Source: Patagioenas fasciata (taxonomy: Eukaryota; Chordata; Aves; Columbiformes; Columbidae). Taken from it: a stretch of DNA of 64,000 bases. The notes below the pieces were generated by a model. The model saw only the letters and a list, made by a program, of their open reading frames with translations, made no database searches and was not told where the DNA came from. A program made the translations under genes and the position numbers. Below, piece by piece: positions 29,426-44,415 of this stretch (position 1 is its first letter; each line of letters starts with the position of its first letter). The stretch lies in contig NC_092520.1 in NCBI RefSeq assembly GCF_037038585.1, forward strand, positions 58,122,501-58,186,500, given 5' to 3'.

Positions 29426-32400
29426 ATCTCCTCAAGATACCGGTTCCTTGGCGTAGACTCCAGTTCTGCATCTGGTTCCACATGCATGGACATCTGTCTG
29501 TTTGTGCTTGGAAGTACTTGCAGCCTTGAGAAGGCAATGTGTGTTAAACGTTGCTGTGCTTCAGCCAGCAGTATCCTGCTCTCCCCCAGCTCCAACGTTT
29601 ATGGTGGATGCAACAGGTGAATTTGGATACAAATATTTCACGGCGAAAGTTTTCACTCTGAAGCATCAAATATTGCCTGGAGATTGAATAGACAGACTTG
29701 ACAGGCAAGCAGTGTCATCTAACATGACAAAACTCAGATTTATGGTCATCATTCACTGTTCTCCTTCAACAGAAAAAAGTCCCAATGATGAAAGTTGCAA
29801 AAGATAAGCAGGAAGTACTTCTAGCAATAATATTGCTATTATTATTTGGTAATTAGCATTATTAAAAGCCAGAGAATCTATTTTACACTACAGAGACCAA
29901 CCAAAGTTTCTTGAAACAACAATCTTAGTATAGTTGTAAGAAAGCAATATTTGTATTAGTGGTAGAGAACACAATACTCTGAAATTAAATTTTATATTCA
30001 GCTTACTGCCTTAAAAAATCTCACAAATTCAGTCATTTTAATGAAAATACAGCTGCACAGAAATGTTCTTATTCTCTTCCACAGCGATTTTATTCTCTCA
30101 AATTCAGAGAGAAGAGAACATGGGCATGAAATAAAATAAAAGGGCATCATTTAATTGTAGCAGACTTGCCTGAAAATGCAAGTTTCAACATAGAAATGTA
30201 GATCAGAGATGAAGTTCCCTCTTTTCCTGTCTGAAGACCTAACATGTTATCCAAGATGCTGATTTTACTTCTATCCCATTTATCCCAACATGAAGTGACA
30301 TATCAAAAATATCCCTCAATAGTAGCTGCTTTCATGAAGAAAACCAGGAATCCCTGAAAGTGCTATTAGAAAGGGAAAAAGAATTAACATCACTGAAAAA
30401 TAAAGTTTCATTCATCTAATTGGTCTGTATATTGAAAGAATGATTTCTAAACACATTATGAAAGTCAGCAGTTTGTACATTATTTCTTAGCAACTTTGAG
30501 GTTAAATTTTGATCACCACAGTAAGTCACCAAGTATTAGATGGACACATACCTCAATCCATGCTCAAAAATAACTTCTCACTAAAGATTTCTATGACCCA
30601 TCGACTGGTCAGGAAAATTATTATTTTTATTTTAGAAACACTACCTATGTGAGTTCACTAAGTAATTTAAATGCCTTTGATTTTCTAATACTCTAATGTA
30701 AAAATGGTGCAAAAAGCCCCACTGTGTAATATGAGTCATTACGTTCCTGTAATAAACACTCCACCAAAACCAGGCACCAGTAACCATAGAAACAGGTGCG
30801 TATATTCCGGTGCCACAGTCTCTAACCTTCCCTGGCCCACAGGCAGCAACACCCAACCACCAGCATGCCGCAGGCAACTTCGTCTTTGTTTTCCTCATGA
30901 TAATCAGCTGTAATTTTTTAAATTTCCTGTGACTGGAAACAGCATAGGAGCATTTCACTAACAACATGATCCCAGTAGGCTGGAACAGATGTCCTTGAGA
31001 TGGACACATGCGCTTAGCAAAACAGCAACAGACAAACACAGCAAAACGGTGAGACAGAACAATCAACTTCTCTAGACTGAATGTCTTATTCAAATAATGG
31101 ATATCAATTCTGTTTGCTGTGAAGTCATATTTAAAAATACCAATCACAGCTGCCAAGAGCAAAGTAGTCCAGTATTTTTTAAGTTAAATTTTAAGACAAT
31201 TTGAAATAATATATTTTATATTTAAATATTTATATATAAAATATCAATATATTTTTCCTGATATAGAATAGCATAGGATCTGCACTATGCATCTAGGTTT
31301 TCAATGGCATTATATATGGTACAGAATTCCATTTTTTTTAATACAGATCTGTGAAATAATTTGTCATAAGGGCAAATAATTTACACCTTACAATCTCAAG
31401 AAGCAGAGTCAAAGATGAAACTCAAATCTTAAGCCAACTGGGTCTTTTTTCATGTTTGCTCTGTGAGCTTTTTTCTTCCACAGGTGAGTAGCTTTCTCTT
31501 TCTGCTTTTTCTCTCCACATAATTACAAAGCGTCTCGGCATTTTCTTATCATTGTCACTGATTCTGCTGGTTATGCCCCTGCTCTCTACACTGAGGTTCT
31601 CGCTCCTATTGGTGACGTGCACATCCCAAGACCGAGTTTCACTGAGCACATCAGAGAACGCTGACATGGGATGACAGAAGTCACATATTCTGTTTTACTA
31701 CATGACCTTTGAGAGCAACACAATTCCCTGATCCTTAACTCATTTATATGCCAGGCAGTATACAGCATATCTAAAGTCACAGAGCAGAGTCATTTCAGAA
31801 TTCTCATCTTCTGTTTTCAGCCTGTCATGCAGCAGAAACTCCCTTGACAAAGTTACTAAAAGCTGGTGAGCCAGCTGACAGTGTTTCATCACAATTCAAT
31901 TAATATTTCCATCATTTATCAGAAGGATTAAACTAATTTTGTAATTTCTTCATTCCTCTTAGCTGAAGGTGGAATGTTTAGTATTCGAAGAATTGAAAAG
32001 AAGGCAAAACAGATACTTGCAATAAGGTACAGTAAACAACAGTTCTGTAATCCATAACTTCGGAATTAGGATGAATATAGAAGAATCTAATATAAGCATA
32101 AATAAGTTAATGCCATAAGCGCTAAAGAAGTTGGCATACAGTTGTTTCTGTAGTGCCCACTGTCTATTGACAACAAATCTATAAGTAACGAGTTAGAGTA
32201 ATCATTCACTGTGAGATACCTCAAGGTGAGATGTCACATTCCAGCCGAGGTACTTCGAGCTTCCCTTTTAGTCAATGGAGAGAAAGAGGCCAGATAAATT
32301 ACCTTTTGGAAGAGCCTACTTTAGACACAGACAACTAATTACAGACAATCACAGACCCTCAAATTAGTGCTGATGAATCCTACTAAGTGTTTCTGTTTTA

Positions 32401-33271
32401 AGCCCAAAACTCTACTTCATGCAAGCACAGAAAAGAAACTGTCAGAATATGCAAACGAACATGGTCTACCACTGGAAACAGTTGTGGATCCCAGTTTAGA
32501 TGACTACAACCAGAGTATTTCATTACAGCATAAAAAGCCTGTATCTACCGCACACCACTTGCACTACAGGTGGAAAGTTTCTTATACTGGCAGATAACTG
32601 AATGTGCAGAATTATGCCCACATGGCTCAGGGAAGGATCCAACCTGCTCCTTCCTGGTTTATCTCGAGTAGACAGACAGCAACTACAGCAACCAAAGCAC
32701 CTATCAGAAAAACAATGTGGAAACTGCACTCTCTGCACAGAGGTAATGCTGCCTGGGAACACCTGACATGCTGAAAACCATCAGTTTCAGCTAACTACCT
32801 CAACTGGCCTTTTGTACTAGACATAAGCAAAGGAAACGTTTCCTATGTATCTGTGACTGCACTGGTAGAATATCCATCTTTGTTTCAGTTCCTGAACAAA
32901 CTCACGGCAAGAGTGCTGAAAGCGAACGGTGCCGCCATCCACTCTACCCCCTCACAGGAGCGCTGAAGACGGTGAATAGCGCTCAGCACTCCTGAAATAA
33001 AATCTAACAAATCCACTCACAACTACTTCAGTTAGTACAAAAGTTTTGCTGTGAATGTAATTGATTTAACAATGGGGAAATGTCAAGGACCGTTACTTCT
33101 GACATTCTATAATCTTTTTTGTTAGCTGACATGTGCCACAACTGCACAGTGAAAAGAAAGATATTTCTATTAAATTGAGTGCACTACTTGTCTATATAAA
33201 AAAATCTCTAATTTGCAGCACGATGATACTAAAATAAGTGTCAACTAGGCTTTTTAACAGGCAGGAGAGAC

Positions 33272-33333
33272 AACTCTCTTATTTATTTAAGAGAGTTCTT
33301 CTAAGAGAGTTCTTTTTATTTAAGAGAGTTCTT
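33272..33333. repeat. Perfect inverted repeat followed by three direct repeats
   Basis: AACTCTCTTA (33272-33281) pairs with TAAGAGAGTT (33288-33297) across a 6-base loop. The 13-mer TAAGAGAGTTCTT occurs at 33288-33300, 33302-33314 and 33321-33333. A TTTTAACAG motif lies at each side (33252-33260 and 33332-33340). Confidence 0.9.
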
Positions 33334-36300
33334 TTAACAGATGAACAGGATAAACTATGTCTCCTTTTCACAACATTATTTCCGTGCAGGTGTTCTAATA
33401 CCAACATGACTGTGATTAAAAGCTGCAAAGGGGATGTGGTATAATGAAGACAATTTCACACACCCTCCCATTTTCCATCAAGTTAAACAATATCCATTCA
33501 TCACTCATTCCCTAAAGGCTGAATTTTCACCTGAGACAGCTGTTACTTGGTTCCATTTTTTTGTAGTGAACATGAATTCTTTCTAATAATGGACACAGTT
33601 TCCTGAAAGTTTCTTGGACTTTAGCACATTTTCCTCTTTGGTTATTTTTTATTTAATGCCTTCAGTGCAATTGTGTGTAATACAAGTAATTTACCTGGAA
33701 TATTTCTCTTTGTCCTTATTCCATCTCCTAATACAAAGGCTGAAAATAAAAACTTCTAATAAAGATACTTTTAAAGCAAGGTATCCTTACCTTGCTCATA
33801 CCCATGTGAGATGACCTTCAGAAGACATCTGATTAGAAAGTTTAAATAATTTTTGCATCACACTGAAGTCCTTCCACCACAGGTTACGCTCCCTGCTTTC
33901 TTTCGCAAGTCTGATGCTCATCTAATACCACATCTGTTTTAGGCTTGAGAGTTATCTTTCATTTCTCTAATGCCACCCCACCTCCTTTTTTTAAAAGAGG
34001 AGATCATTTTGGAAACCTTCTTTGAATCAATGAACAGGCCTATGTCCAGCACATACAGTCATGTTCATAAGTGACCCATCAGTGGGCATGTAAATGTGAC
34101 CTTTGATTCTGAGACAATATGAGTCCTGTCATTGAAGTTACGAGTTGACTCCTGAACTATTTGACAGACAAAAAGATTAGTTAATTCATGGCACTCTCAG
34201 AAACCTGACCATCAATCAATATGCTATGCAGTAGACATAAACATCCTGTAATTGGGAGAATAATTTAAACCTTATTCAGGATACAGTGAAGGAGACTGAT
34301 CTGCCTTCATTTGAACAGATTTAATACTTCCTTGATGCAGCTGATTATAGAAGAGCTCCTTCTGACCAAGGAGCCTGGGACATGAAAGAAAGCAGAACCA
34401 AAGAGTCACTGAGCTCTATTTACATTCATACAAATAAATCTAGGATCAATTGAAGAAAGCGGAATTCTGAACTGAAAAATCATGAAAATACCAATGTCTA
34501 ATTGAATTCAGTAACTTTCATGATGGCACTAAATTTATTACGTTTTATATGTCGGTACATGGTGTGGTACTGTGGTGGTCAAAACTACATTCATCTCTTA
34601 GAAGGCTGCAACTTCACTCACAAAACCAAAGTATATTATGGTTGCACACTTTCAGATTCTTCATACAAATATAAATCCCCAGCTGCAGGCAGTAAAATAA
34701 AACCCATTTCCAGCTAAATTAAGAAGTTCCAGTTTTATGATCCCAATGAAGCAGAGGTTAGTTCTTTACCCAGACTTTGCCTATGTGTGCAAATCTGCAC
34801 ACTCCAGGTATTCTGGCATCACCGTGTTATGTTTCCCAATAAACATCAAGCAACGTTTCTATATAGATCACACATTTTAATGATTTCAAAGCATTGCAGA
34901 AGCAGTACTTCTTAAAATATTATTAAAGTAGTGCTGTAGTTGTTAGAGCATATTTTCATGACTGGAATTCATTTTAAGATTATTTGCTCATAAAAACCTA
35001 ATAGGTTAAACATAAACCAAAATAATACTAAGGCAGTTTCTCTCATAACTACCTGAACAACTAGCTTGATGAAGTAATTAATATATAACTTTTATTGCCA
35101 TCACACTACTCAGATGGAAGACAGGTAGTAGTCATGAAAATTATTCTCTAGTCAGTGATATTATATATTCACTGTTTTTATCTATTTGAAATAGATTTAA
35201 TACTGTGTACACACGATTTTCCTGAGACACTCTATCATTTCACAGTGAGCTCTAGCACAGGTCGTCATTCTTCAATCTAGAACATAATTTAGAACACAAG
35301 CATAGAAATTTGTTGTAAGAAACAAAATGATTTGGTCTAATTCTCTATCTCATGTAAAACTTCACAGACTATTACAAGTTGTCTTAATGTTTGTACATAC
35401 ATTTTATATAACATTGCCAGCCAACATTAGGTAGACTTGTCCTAGAATTTGGTATTTAAGAAGACCTCAATAAGTAAGAAATTATAGCCTGTATTTAATT
35501 TTTCAGAGATGAGTTTCAAGGTAAAGACAGACACATTACTAGGATTAATTCAAAATTATGACAAGTAACAATAGCCTGCAATACCCAAAACTCTAATATG
35601 ATTATCATATCACAAGCCTTTCAGTACTTTCTTCTCAGGTAGTGCCTATATACTGAATATAATCCATTAGACTGCACATTTATACCCATTTCAATTTTTT
35701 CAGAGGAATCAGTCTACCATAACACCTATTAGAAGCAAACAATGTATGATAGCAATAATAAGAAATATCAGCATACTGTTCTGAAAACAGAAGGGCCTCA
35801 GGACTTGTAGCAGGTATATCCTATAGTGTCAACTTCTGTTTTGTTTTTCAATATTTGTATTTGGTGCTCCTTGTCTAAACATGTGTCAATGTCTATTTTC
35901 TTTTTTGGTGGTGGATATCAATATGAGCAGTGCCCTTGTAATTCAAAGAGTCCTCTGTATTGATTGTCTTTGCAATTGAAATAAGCAACAACCAACACTC
36001 ACAAGGCATAAGCAGCCCAATATTTGAGTAGATTTTACTAGTACGGCAACAATTATTCAGATGAAAACACAAGTAATACAAGGTCCAATGTCACAGCAAC
36101 ATTTTAGTTTAATTTTCCTTCTGGTGTAACAAAAAAACTTGGATGGATTTATCATTTTATTTTGTCATTTAGTTTAAACAGGGAAAAGGGAAACTTTTTA
36201 TAGACAAAAAGCTATGATTTTCAGAAACTACTTTCCTTTTCTAAAAACCCCTGGGAACCAAAGGAAGTAAATTTCTCATTTGTCCTCAGGAGGTGCTAAT

Positions 36301-37021
36301 TAGACATGACTTAACATTTTCAAAATCTTCTTAGCTCAGCTATACTTTCATTGTTATTAATTGGGACTTAAGTGGATGGTGCCTAACTTCTCCATAAATT
36401 AGATTTCTCTCTGGACTAAAGTCTTACATTAATCATGGTTCAAAGTTTATTAGCATTTCAATTCCTAAGGTCTTCACAGAAATACTGATTTATGGTAAAG
36501 TTCAGTAGAAACATGTGGCAATATATTCAGTGATCCTACGTTCACTAAAAGTCTTGAATACACTTAAATTAGGACTACAGTTCATAAACAAATTTCCTTA
36601 TATAAATGTTTCATATTATAACATATTTAATAAATGCTAATAGGTTTATAAACAGTGTCTTATTTTACTTTTATTGCCACTGTCTTCAGAAGTCCATGGA
36701 TCATTATGTTCTTGGCAGAGTTACAATATTTAACCAATATTTTCCCTAGAATCAATAATCCACAGGGTAAGTAAAATAGTTCACTGAAAGAGGATTATTC
36801 ATTTACTAGCATTCAAATAAACAATTTGATAACATATTCAAAATGCTCTGTTTTAAGAGCTGAAAAAAAGGCTAATCCAGTTCTAACATTGTTTTATGAA
36901 AGCTGCTATCCATGACACAAAACCATCTCCTTTTCCAAAAGTTCTCTCTTATTCACATGAATAGTATGTAGCCACCAAGTCCAGTGAAGCCATCCTTCCC
37001 CTTTATTCAGCAACTGGGAAA

Positions 37022-37545
37022 CCACATCCACAAACCTCATTTGGAGCTGAGTAACACTCTGGGCTCCCCAGTACAAGAAGGACATGGACATAACAGAGTG
37101 AAGTGAGGTCACCAAAAAGGTCAGAGAGCTGGAGCACATGAGGCAGGAGGAAAAGGTGAGAGACAAGGGTCTGTTCAGCCTTCAGCAGAGAAGACAAAAG
37201 GGAGACTTTCTTGCTGTCTACAACTAGTTAACCAGAGGATCCAGAGGAGATGGAGCCAAAATCTTCTTGGAAGCGCACAGTGGTAAGACAAGATGCAAGG
37301 GACATAAGCTGGAATGTGGAAAATTCTGATTAAGTATTAGAAAAAAAAATTTTCCACAAGGTTGGTCAAACACTGGAACAGGCTGTCCAGAGAGCTTATG
37401 GAATCTTCATCCTTGGAGATGTCTGAGACTCACCTGGACAGCCCAGGCTATGGCCAACTTCACTTAACTCGACCTCTTCTGGGCAGCAGGTCAGACTAGA
37501 TGACCACTGGAGGTCCCTTTCAATCTAAGTTATTCTATGGCTCCA
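37022..37545 (+). mobile_element. CR1 LINE, 5'-truncated
   Basis: It runs from about CACTCTGGGCTCCCCAGTAC (RT tail) through GGGTCTGTTCAGCC, ACACTGGAACAGGCTGTCCA and CAGGTCAGACTAGATGACCA to TTATTCTATGG at the 3' end. It is on the plus strand, antisense to NALCN. Indels break the reading frame. Confidence 0.88.
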
Positions 37546-37902
37546 TTAATAGCACCAATGAAGGCACTTCATTTCAGTGTAACTATATTCACTGATGAAT
37601 GCTACAAGACATTAAGCTTTACAGAAATCCTCAGTTGTTAAAATAATAAATGCAGTCATTTTCTACTTAAATAATCTATCTTTGTGTAACAGTGGTTATG
37701 TCTAATCTATTTGACTGTAGTTTTATCTAACAAATGAAGAGTGAAATATAAGCGTGCAAATGAAGTAATCTGTGTTGTCATCCATACATGCGTAATTAAG
37801 GCACTGGAACCAACTCCAGACAACAATTCATTCTGCGTAGACAGACTCATCAGACATGTTTCAAAGACAAGTTCATCATATGATGATCAAAGACAAAGAC
37901 AT

Positions 37903-38320
37903 CCTATGAGGAGTGGCTGAGAACTTCTGGTTTGTCTGTTTTGGAGAGGAAGAGGCTGAGGGGCGACCTCATGGCTCTCTACAGCTTCCTGAGGAGGGGA
38001 CATGGCGAGTGAGCAGCTGAGCTCTGCTCCCAGGTATCCAGTGAATGGTTCAAAGCTGCACCAGGGGAAGCTTAAACTGGACATCAGGAAGCATTTCTTT
38101 ATTGAGAGGGTGGTCAGACACTGGAAGAAGGTTGCTAGAGAGGTGGTCAATGTCCCAAGACTGTCAGTGTTCAGGAGGCATTTGGACAATGCCCTTAACA
38201 ACATCCTTTAACTTCTGGTCAGCCCTGAAGTGGTCAGGCAGTTGGACTACACAATCAATGCACATCCCATTCGACTGAAATAGTCCTACTCTAGTCTGCA
38301 CTAGTCTAGTCCAGTTTATA
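37903..38320 (+). mobile_element. CR1 LINE, second plus-strand copy
   Basis: TATGAGGAGTGGCTGAGAAC, GAAGAGGCTGAGGGGCGACC, CACCAGGGGAAGCTTAAACT and GTGGTCAGACACTGGAAGAA mark the CR1 RT C-terminus. A 69-aa plus frame at 38002-38211 still reads LKLDIRKHFFIERVVRHWKK, the conserved CR1 tail. It ends in a degenerate TCTAGTCTGCACTAGTCTAG tract. It lies about 360 bases from the previous CR1 in the same orientation but belongs to a different subfamily. Confidence 0.88.
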
Positions 38321-39263
38321 TCCCCAAACCCACAAATATAAACAGTGTGGTGAAAAACACTTAGTACATGCAGCAAAATATTATCCATAGCCCTTAGGCA
38401 CGGACTGTGAGTGAAGTTGGTATTTCCACACACAAAGGCTGAAAAATCAAGCTTTGTACAAAGTCACACTGTTGGTCACCCCTCCCTCTCTCTGCATTAA
38501 TAACTATGTGTCCATTAATTTGCAAAGTCTGTACTGGTTGTAATAGTAACTTGTTACTCCCACACTGTTCAAATGTTCTTAGTGGACATCTCTGAATAAG
38601 AGAGTACAAGTAGCAGCCAGCAATAGCACTTCACAAGGGATGACTCTGGCCTTATGCAACACATGAAGATTGTCAGAATCATCTTCTGTCAATAATTTTC
38701 TAAATATTGATATTAATTATTATTTTAATATTCATTAAGTGTGATGACATAATAGCTTAGTTTAGCAGCAAAAAACAAATGCTATCTGCAAACTCAGAAC
38801 AAACTAAAGAGCTAAGTACAACCTCAGATGTTTTTGGTGTCACCAGACCTTTCAGGAGTAAAAGGGAAGGAGAACACACTGATCATCCATTCTGTACAAC
38901 AGGGACATTGTTGTATTGTCAATAAGGTCTGAAGACGGATTTTCTATATGTAAGCTGAATTTGTATCTTTTTGTGCAAGACTGGAATCAGTCAGTAAAAT
39001 AATGCTATAAAATAAGGCTATAAAATAATGATTACTGTAGTTTTTCATTCTCCAATATCATATCTACTTATACAAACTAGTCCAGCAACAGCAGTAAACA
39101 TATGATAACGGAAGTATTTATTTACCAACATGAATTATACTAAGAAAAAAATTCAGTAAAGGATGATAAATTTCTCATTTAGCTCACAGTAAGACATATG
39201 TTCTTATTTAAATGAAGTAACCACACAACAACACATCCAGCCTTATGAAATGAAAATGAAAGT

Positions 39264-39308
39264 TCTAAGTCCGTACTCTAAGTCCGAACTCTAAGTCCGA
39301 ACTCTAGA
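39264..39308. repeat. 13-bp tandem repeat, about 3.4 copies
   Basis: The unit TCTAAGTCCGAAC repeats at 39264, 39277 and 39290, followed by a partial copy TCTAGA. One change (GTAC for GAAC) is in the first unit. Each unit includes a CpG, unusual for this AT-rich intron. Confidence 0.9.
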
Positions 39309-39615
39309 CATTCACAAAATATTCTGCTAATGCATATGTAGCTTATTTTTCCTTTCATTCTTTATACTAATAGAATGAAACTATCTGTTTCTTAGCAGGA
39401 TATCATTACTATGAATGTTGGTATTATATTTTGGGGGATTAAATATTCAGTAAAGCTGCATCTTTGTCAAACTGTCTTTTCAGTTTATATGCCATGGTGC
39501 TGCCTGCAGTTAAACACAACCATAGCAAAAACAACTGAGAAGTTAAAAAACAAAGATCAAATGTCACCAGCATATATTCAGATCATTTTCTTAAGCACAT
39601 GTAGAATACTGTTTA

Positions 39616-42257
<2,642 letters not shown>

Positions 42258-44395
42258 TTATAATCATGAAACCTCCTTGGCAAGAAAAAAAAAAAAAAAG
42301 AGGACATTAATTCACTAAAACCATTTTACAATGCATTTTGAACAGTTTTATAGATAATCTAGAGCATTGTGTTTTCATGCAAACTGCTTTTGTACTTACT
42401 GAGTCACAAGATCTCCATTTTATTAAAAAGCTTTCCCCATATAAATCACTGACATGACTCTTGTTAGTATACAAAAATTTACATAAAGGTATGAAATGCA
42501 AACAATTACCAGAAACTTAGCAACACTGGCAGAAAATTTGTACCAATGTGAAAAGAATGCTAACACTGTGAATTTAAACCCAGAGTAATAATTGGATGGA
42601 TTTGACCTGGAGTCACTTAATTTAATGGTGACATTTCCATTTATTACACTAGGCTGAGATAAAGCCCAACAAGCCAAAGGCAAACAGGCGATGTTAAACA
42701 GCCAACAGATGTTATGTTCTTTACTGAAATCAGAAAAGCCTTTTTGCCATAAACTATCAACATGTATTTTTCTAATACTTTTTTTTTTTTTTAATATATA
42801 TTAGCAATTATCTATCCAACAGCCAGACAGCTGGCTGTCTCTGCAGCTTGTGCTGGCACATGGGAAGACAGTTCTTTATGGGCTGGGAGAACAGCGGACT
42901 CGGGACCGCAGAAGTACCCGTGCGCTTGGTCTCTGCTGGCCACTTCACCACATAGGCCACTGCTCCACGTCAACACTCTACGCACCTCTACGTCCTTGAC
43001 TGTCTTCTTCTTTCAGCTATCGTGGCAAACATAACCTGTTAATCTTCTTCCAAGTCCCTCAGAGTCTTTCTCCTACTCTATTTTCACTCTTTCAGATTCA
43101 AAAGGTTGGCTCCTGTCTCTAATTCACTTTATACATTTTCAGAAGAGGGCTTTTGTGGTTTCTCCTGTGGTGCCACTCCATAAATGCCACACTCTATATC
43201 CAAGCTCCTTGCAAGTCTCCACAGAGTTTTTTCAATACCTTCTTTCGTACCTGTCAGTAAACTAAAATTTTTGATCACGACAACAGTGTCATCAGTATGG
43301 CCTTGTGTTTTCCTGCCTGTATGCACCTATCTCATACCTCCTCCCTAACATTTAAAACCAAGTCTAAACCATTAGTCTGTCTTTGGATAGACCAAAAGCA
43401 ATATGTCTGAGGTACTGGATTGATGCTCCCAGCTGCAGAAGCAAACATTACACAATAACTTTTTTTTTTAAATAAACAGAAATTATATAAGGGCACAAAA
43501 TAAGGCAAAACTTCTGATATTTTTATTTGTGTTGTACAGTCAGTCACAGCAACCTTAGTAGAAGTGAAACTGGCAAACTGTCACTAAAAATATGCACATA
43601 TTGTAAAATGAACATTATAAATTGCCATTTTCTAACAAATTGGGACTGAAATCATATCCATACAAGTTGTATGTTCTCTTAATCCTCATGCTCAAGCTTC
43701 ATGCTCTGACTTCTTTCTCATAACTGAATTCACTACTTTCTCTTCTTCAGCAATTTTTCCTGCTTTCTCCTATGTATTTCTAAGCCTAATGTACTGACCT
43801 ATTTTCTCCACTTGGACCAAAGCATAACTAGAAATGCTTGAGGCCTCAGAGATATTGGTGTACTTTTTCAGGTCATGAAGCCTTAAAATGGCTACATTTA
43901 GTACAGTGATAAGAAGTCTTCTGCAATGTCTTGCAAGTTGCACTTCTCAAGACCTTAGGAAAAAAATAAACACACTTTCTAATATGTTTCCTGCAAATAT
44001 GTTTCTTTGGAAACTCACTCAAAAGCTAACTGGTGAATTAACAAAATAATTTTATGTTTACCATTGCTGGTAATGGGTATGATAGCACTTCTAGTAAACT
44101 CTTAAGAAAATATATACCAATAAATAAAGGATCAATAAGTACAATCAATAATTGTGAGAAAAGGCTCAGGATATGAAACACTGACAAGCCACTGCTGGTT
44201 TTTTTTTAATAAATGACACTCTAAATAACAAGTTATGTCAATTTGAGAAAGAAAGCAGATAATTATCAACTGGCTGTTAGAGAGGATCTGTTGTTTTTTA
44301 TGCTTTTCTCAGTATTGTTTATTTATAGATCTGATGTGTAGGAAGATCAGCCATATCCTTCTAATGAAATTCCCATTTACACTTTTACCCAGTGT

Positions 44396-44415
44396 TTTGT
44401 TTGTTTGTTTGTTTT
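44396..44415. repeat. (GTTT)n microsatellite
   Basis: About five TTTG units. Confidence 0.9.

Noticed and set aside
29191..29595. 134-aa minus-strand open frame
   Set aside because: It overlaps a plus-strand CR1 3' end and is read antisense to it.
30641..31162. 173-aa minus-strand open frame in NALCN intron 3
   Set aside because: No recognisable domain, no start context or splice logic, and low-complexity flanks. It looks like a chance frame.
33272..33333. Possible CRISPR-like direct repeats
   Set aside because: There are only three 13-mers with 1- to 6-base gaps, in a bird intron. This is a local tandem duplication.
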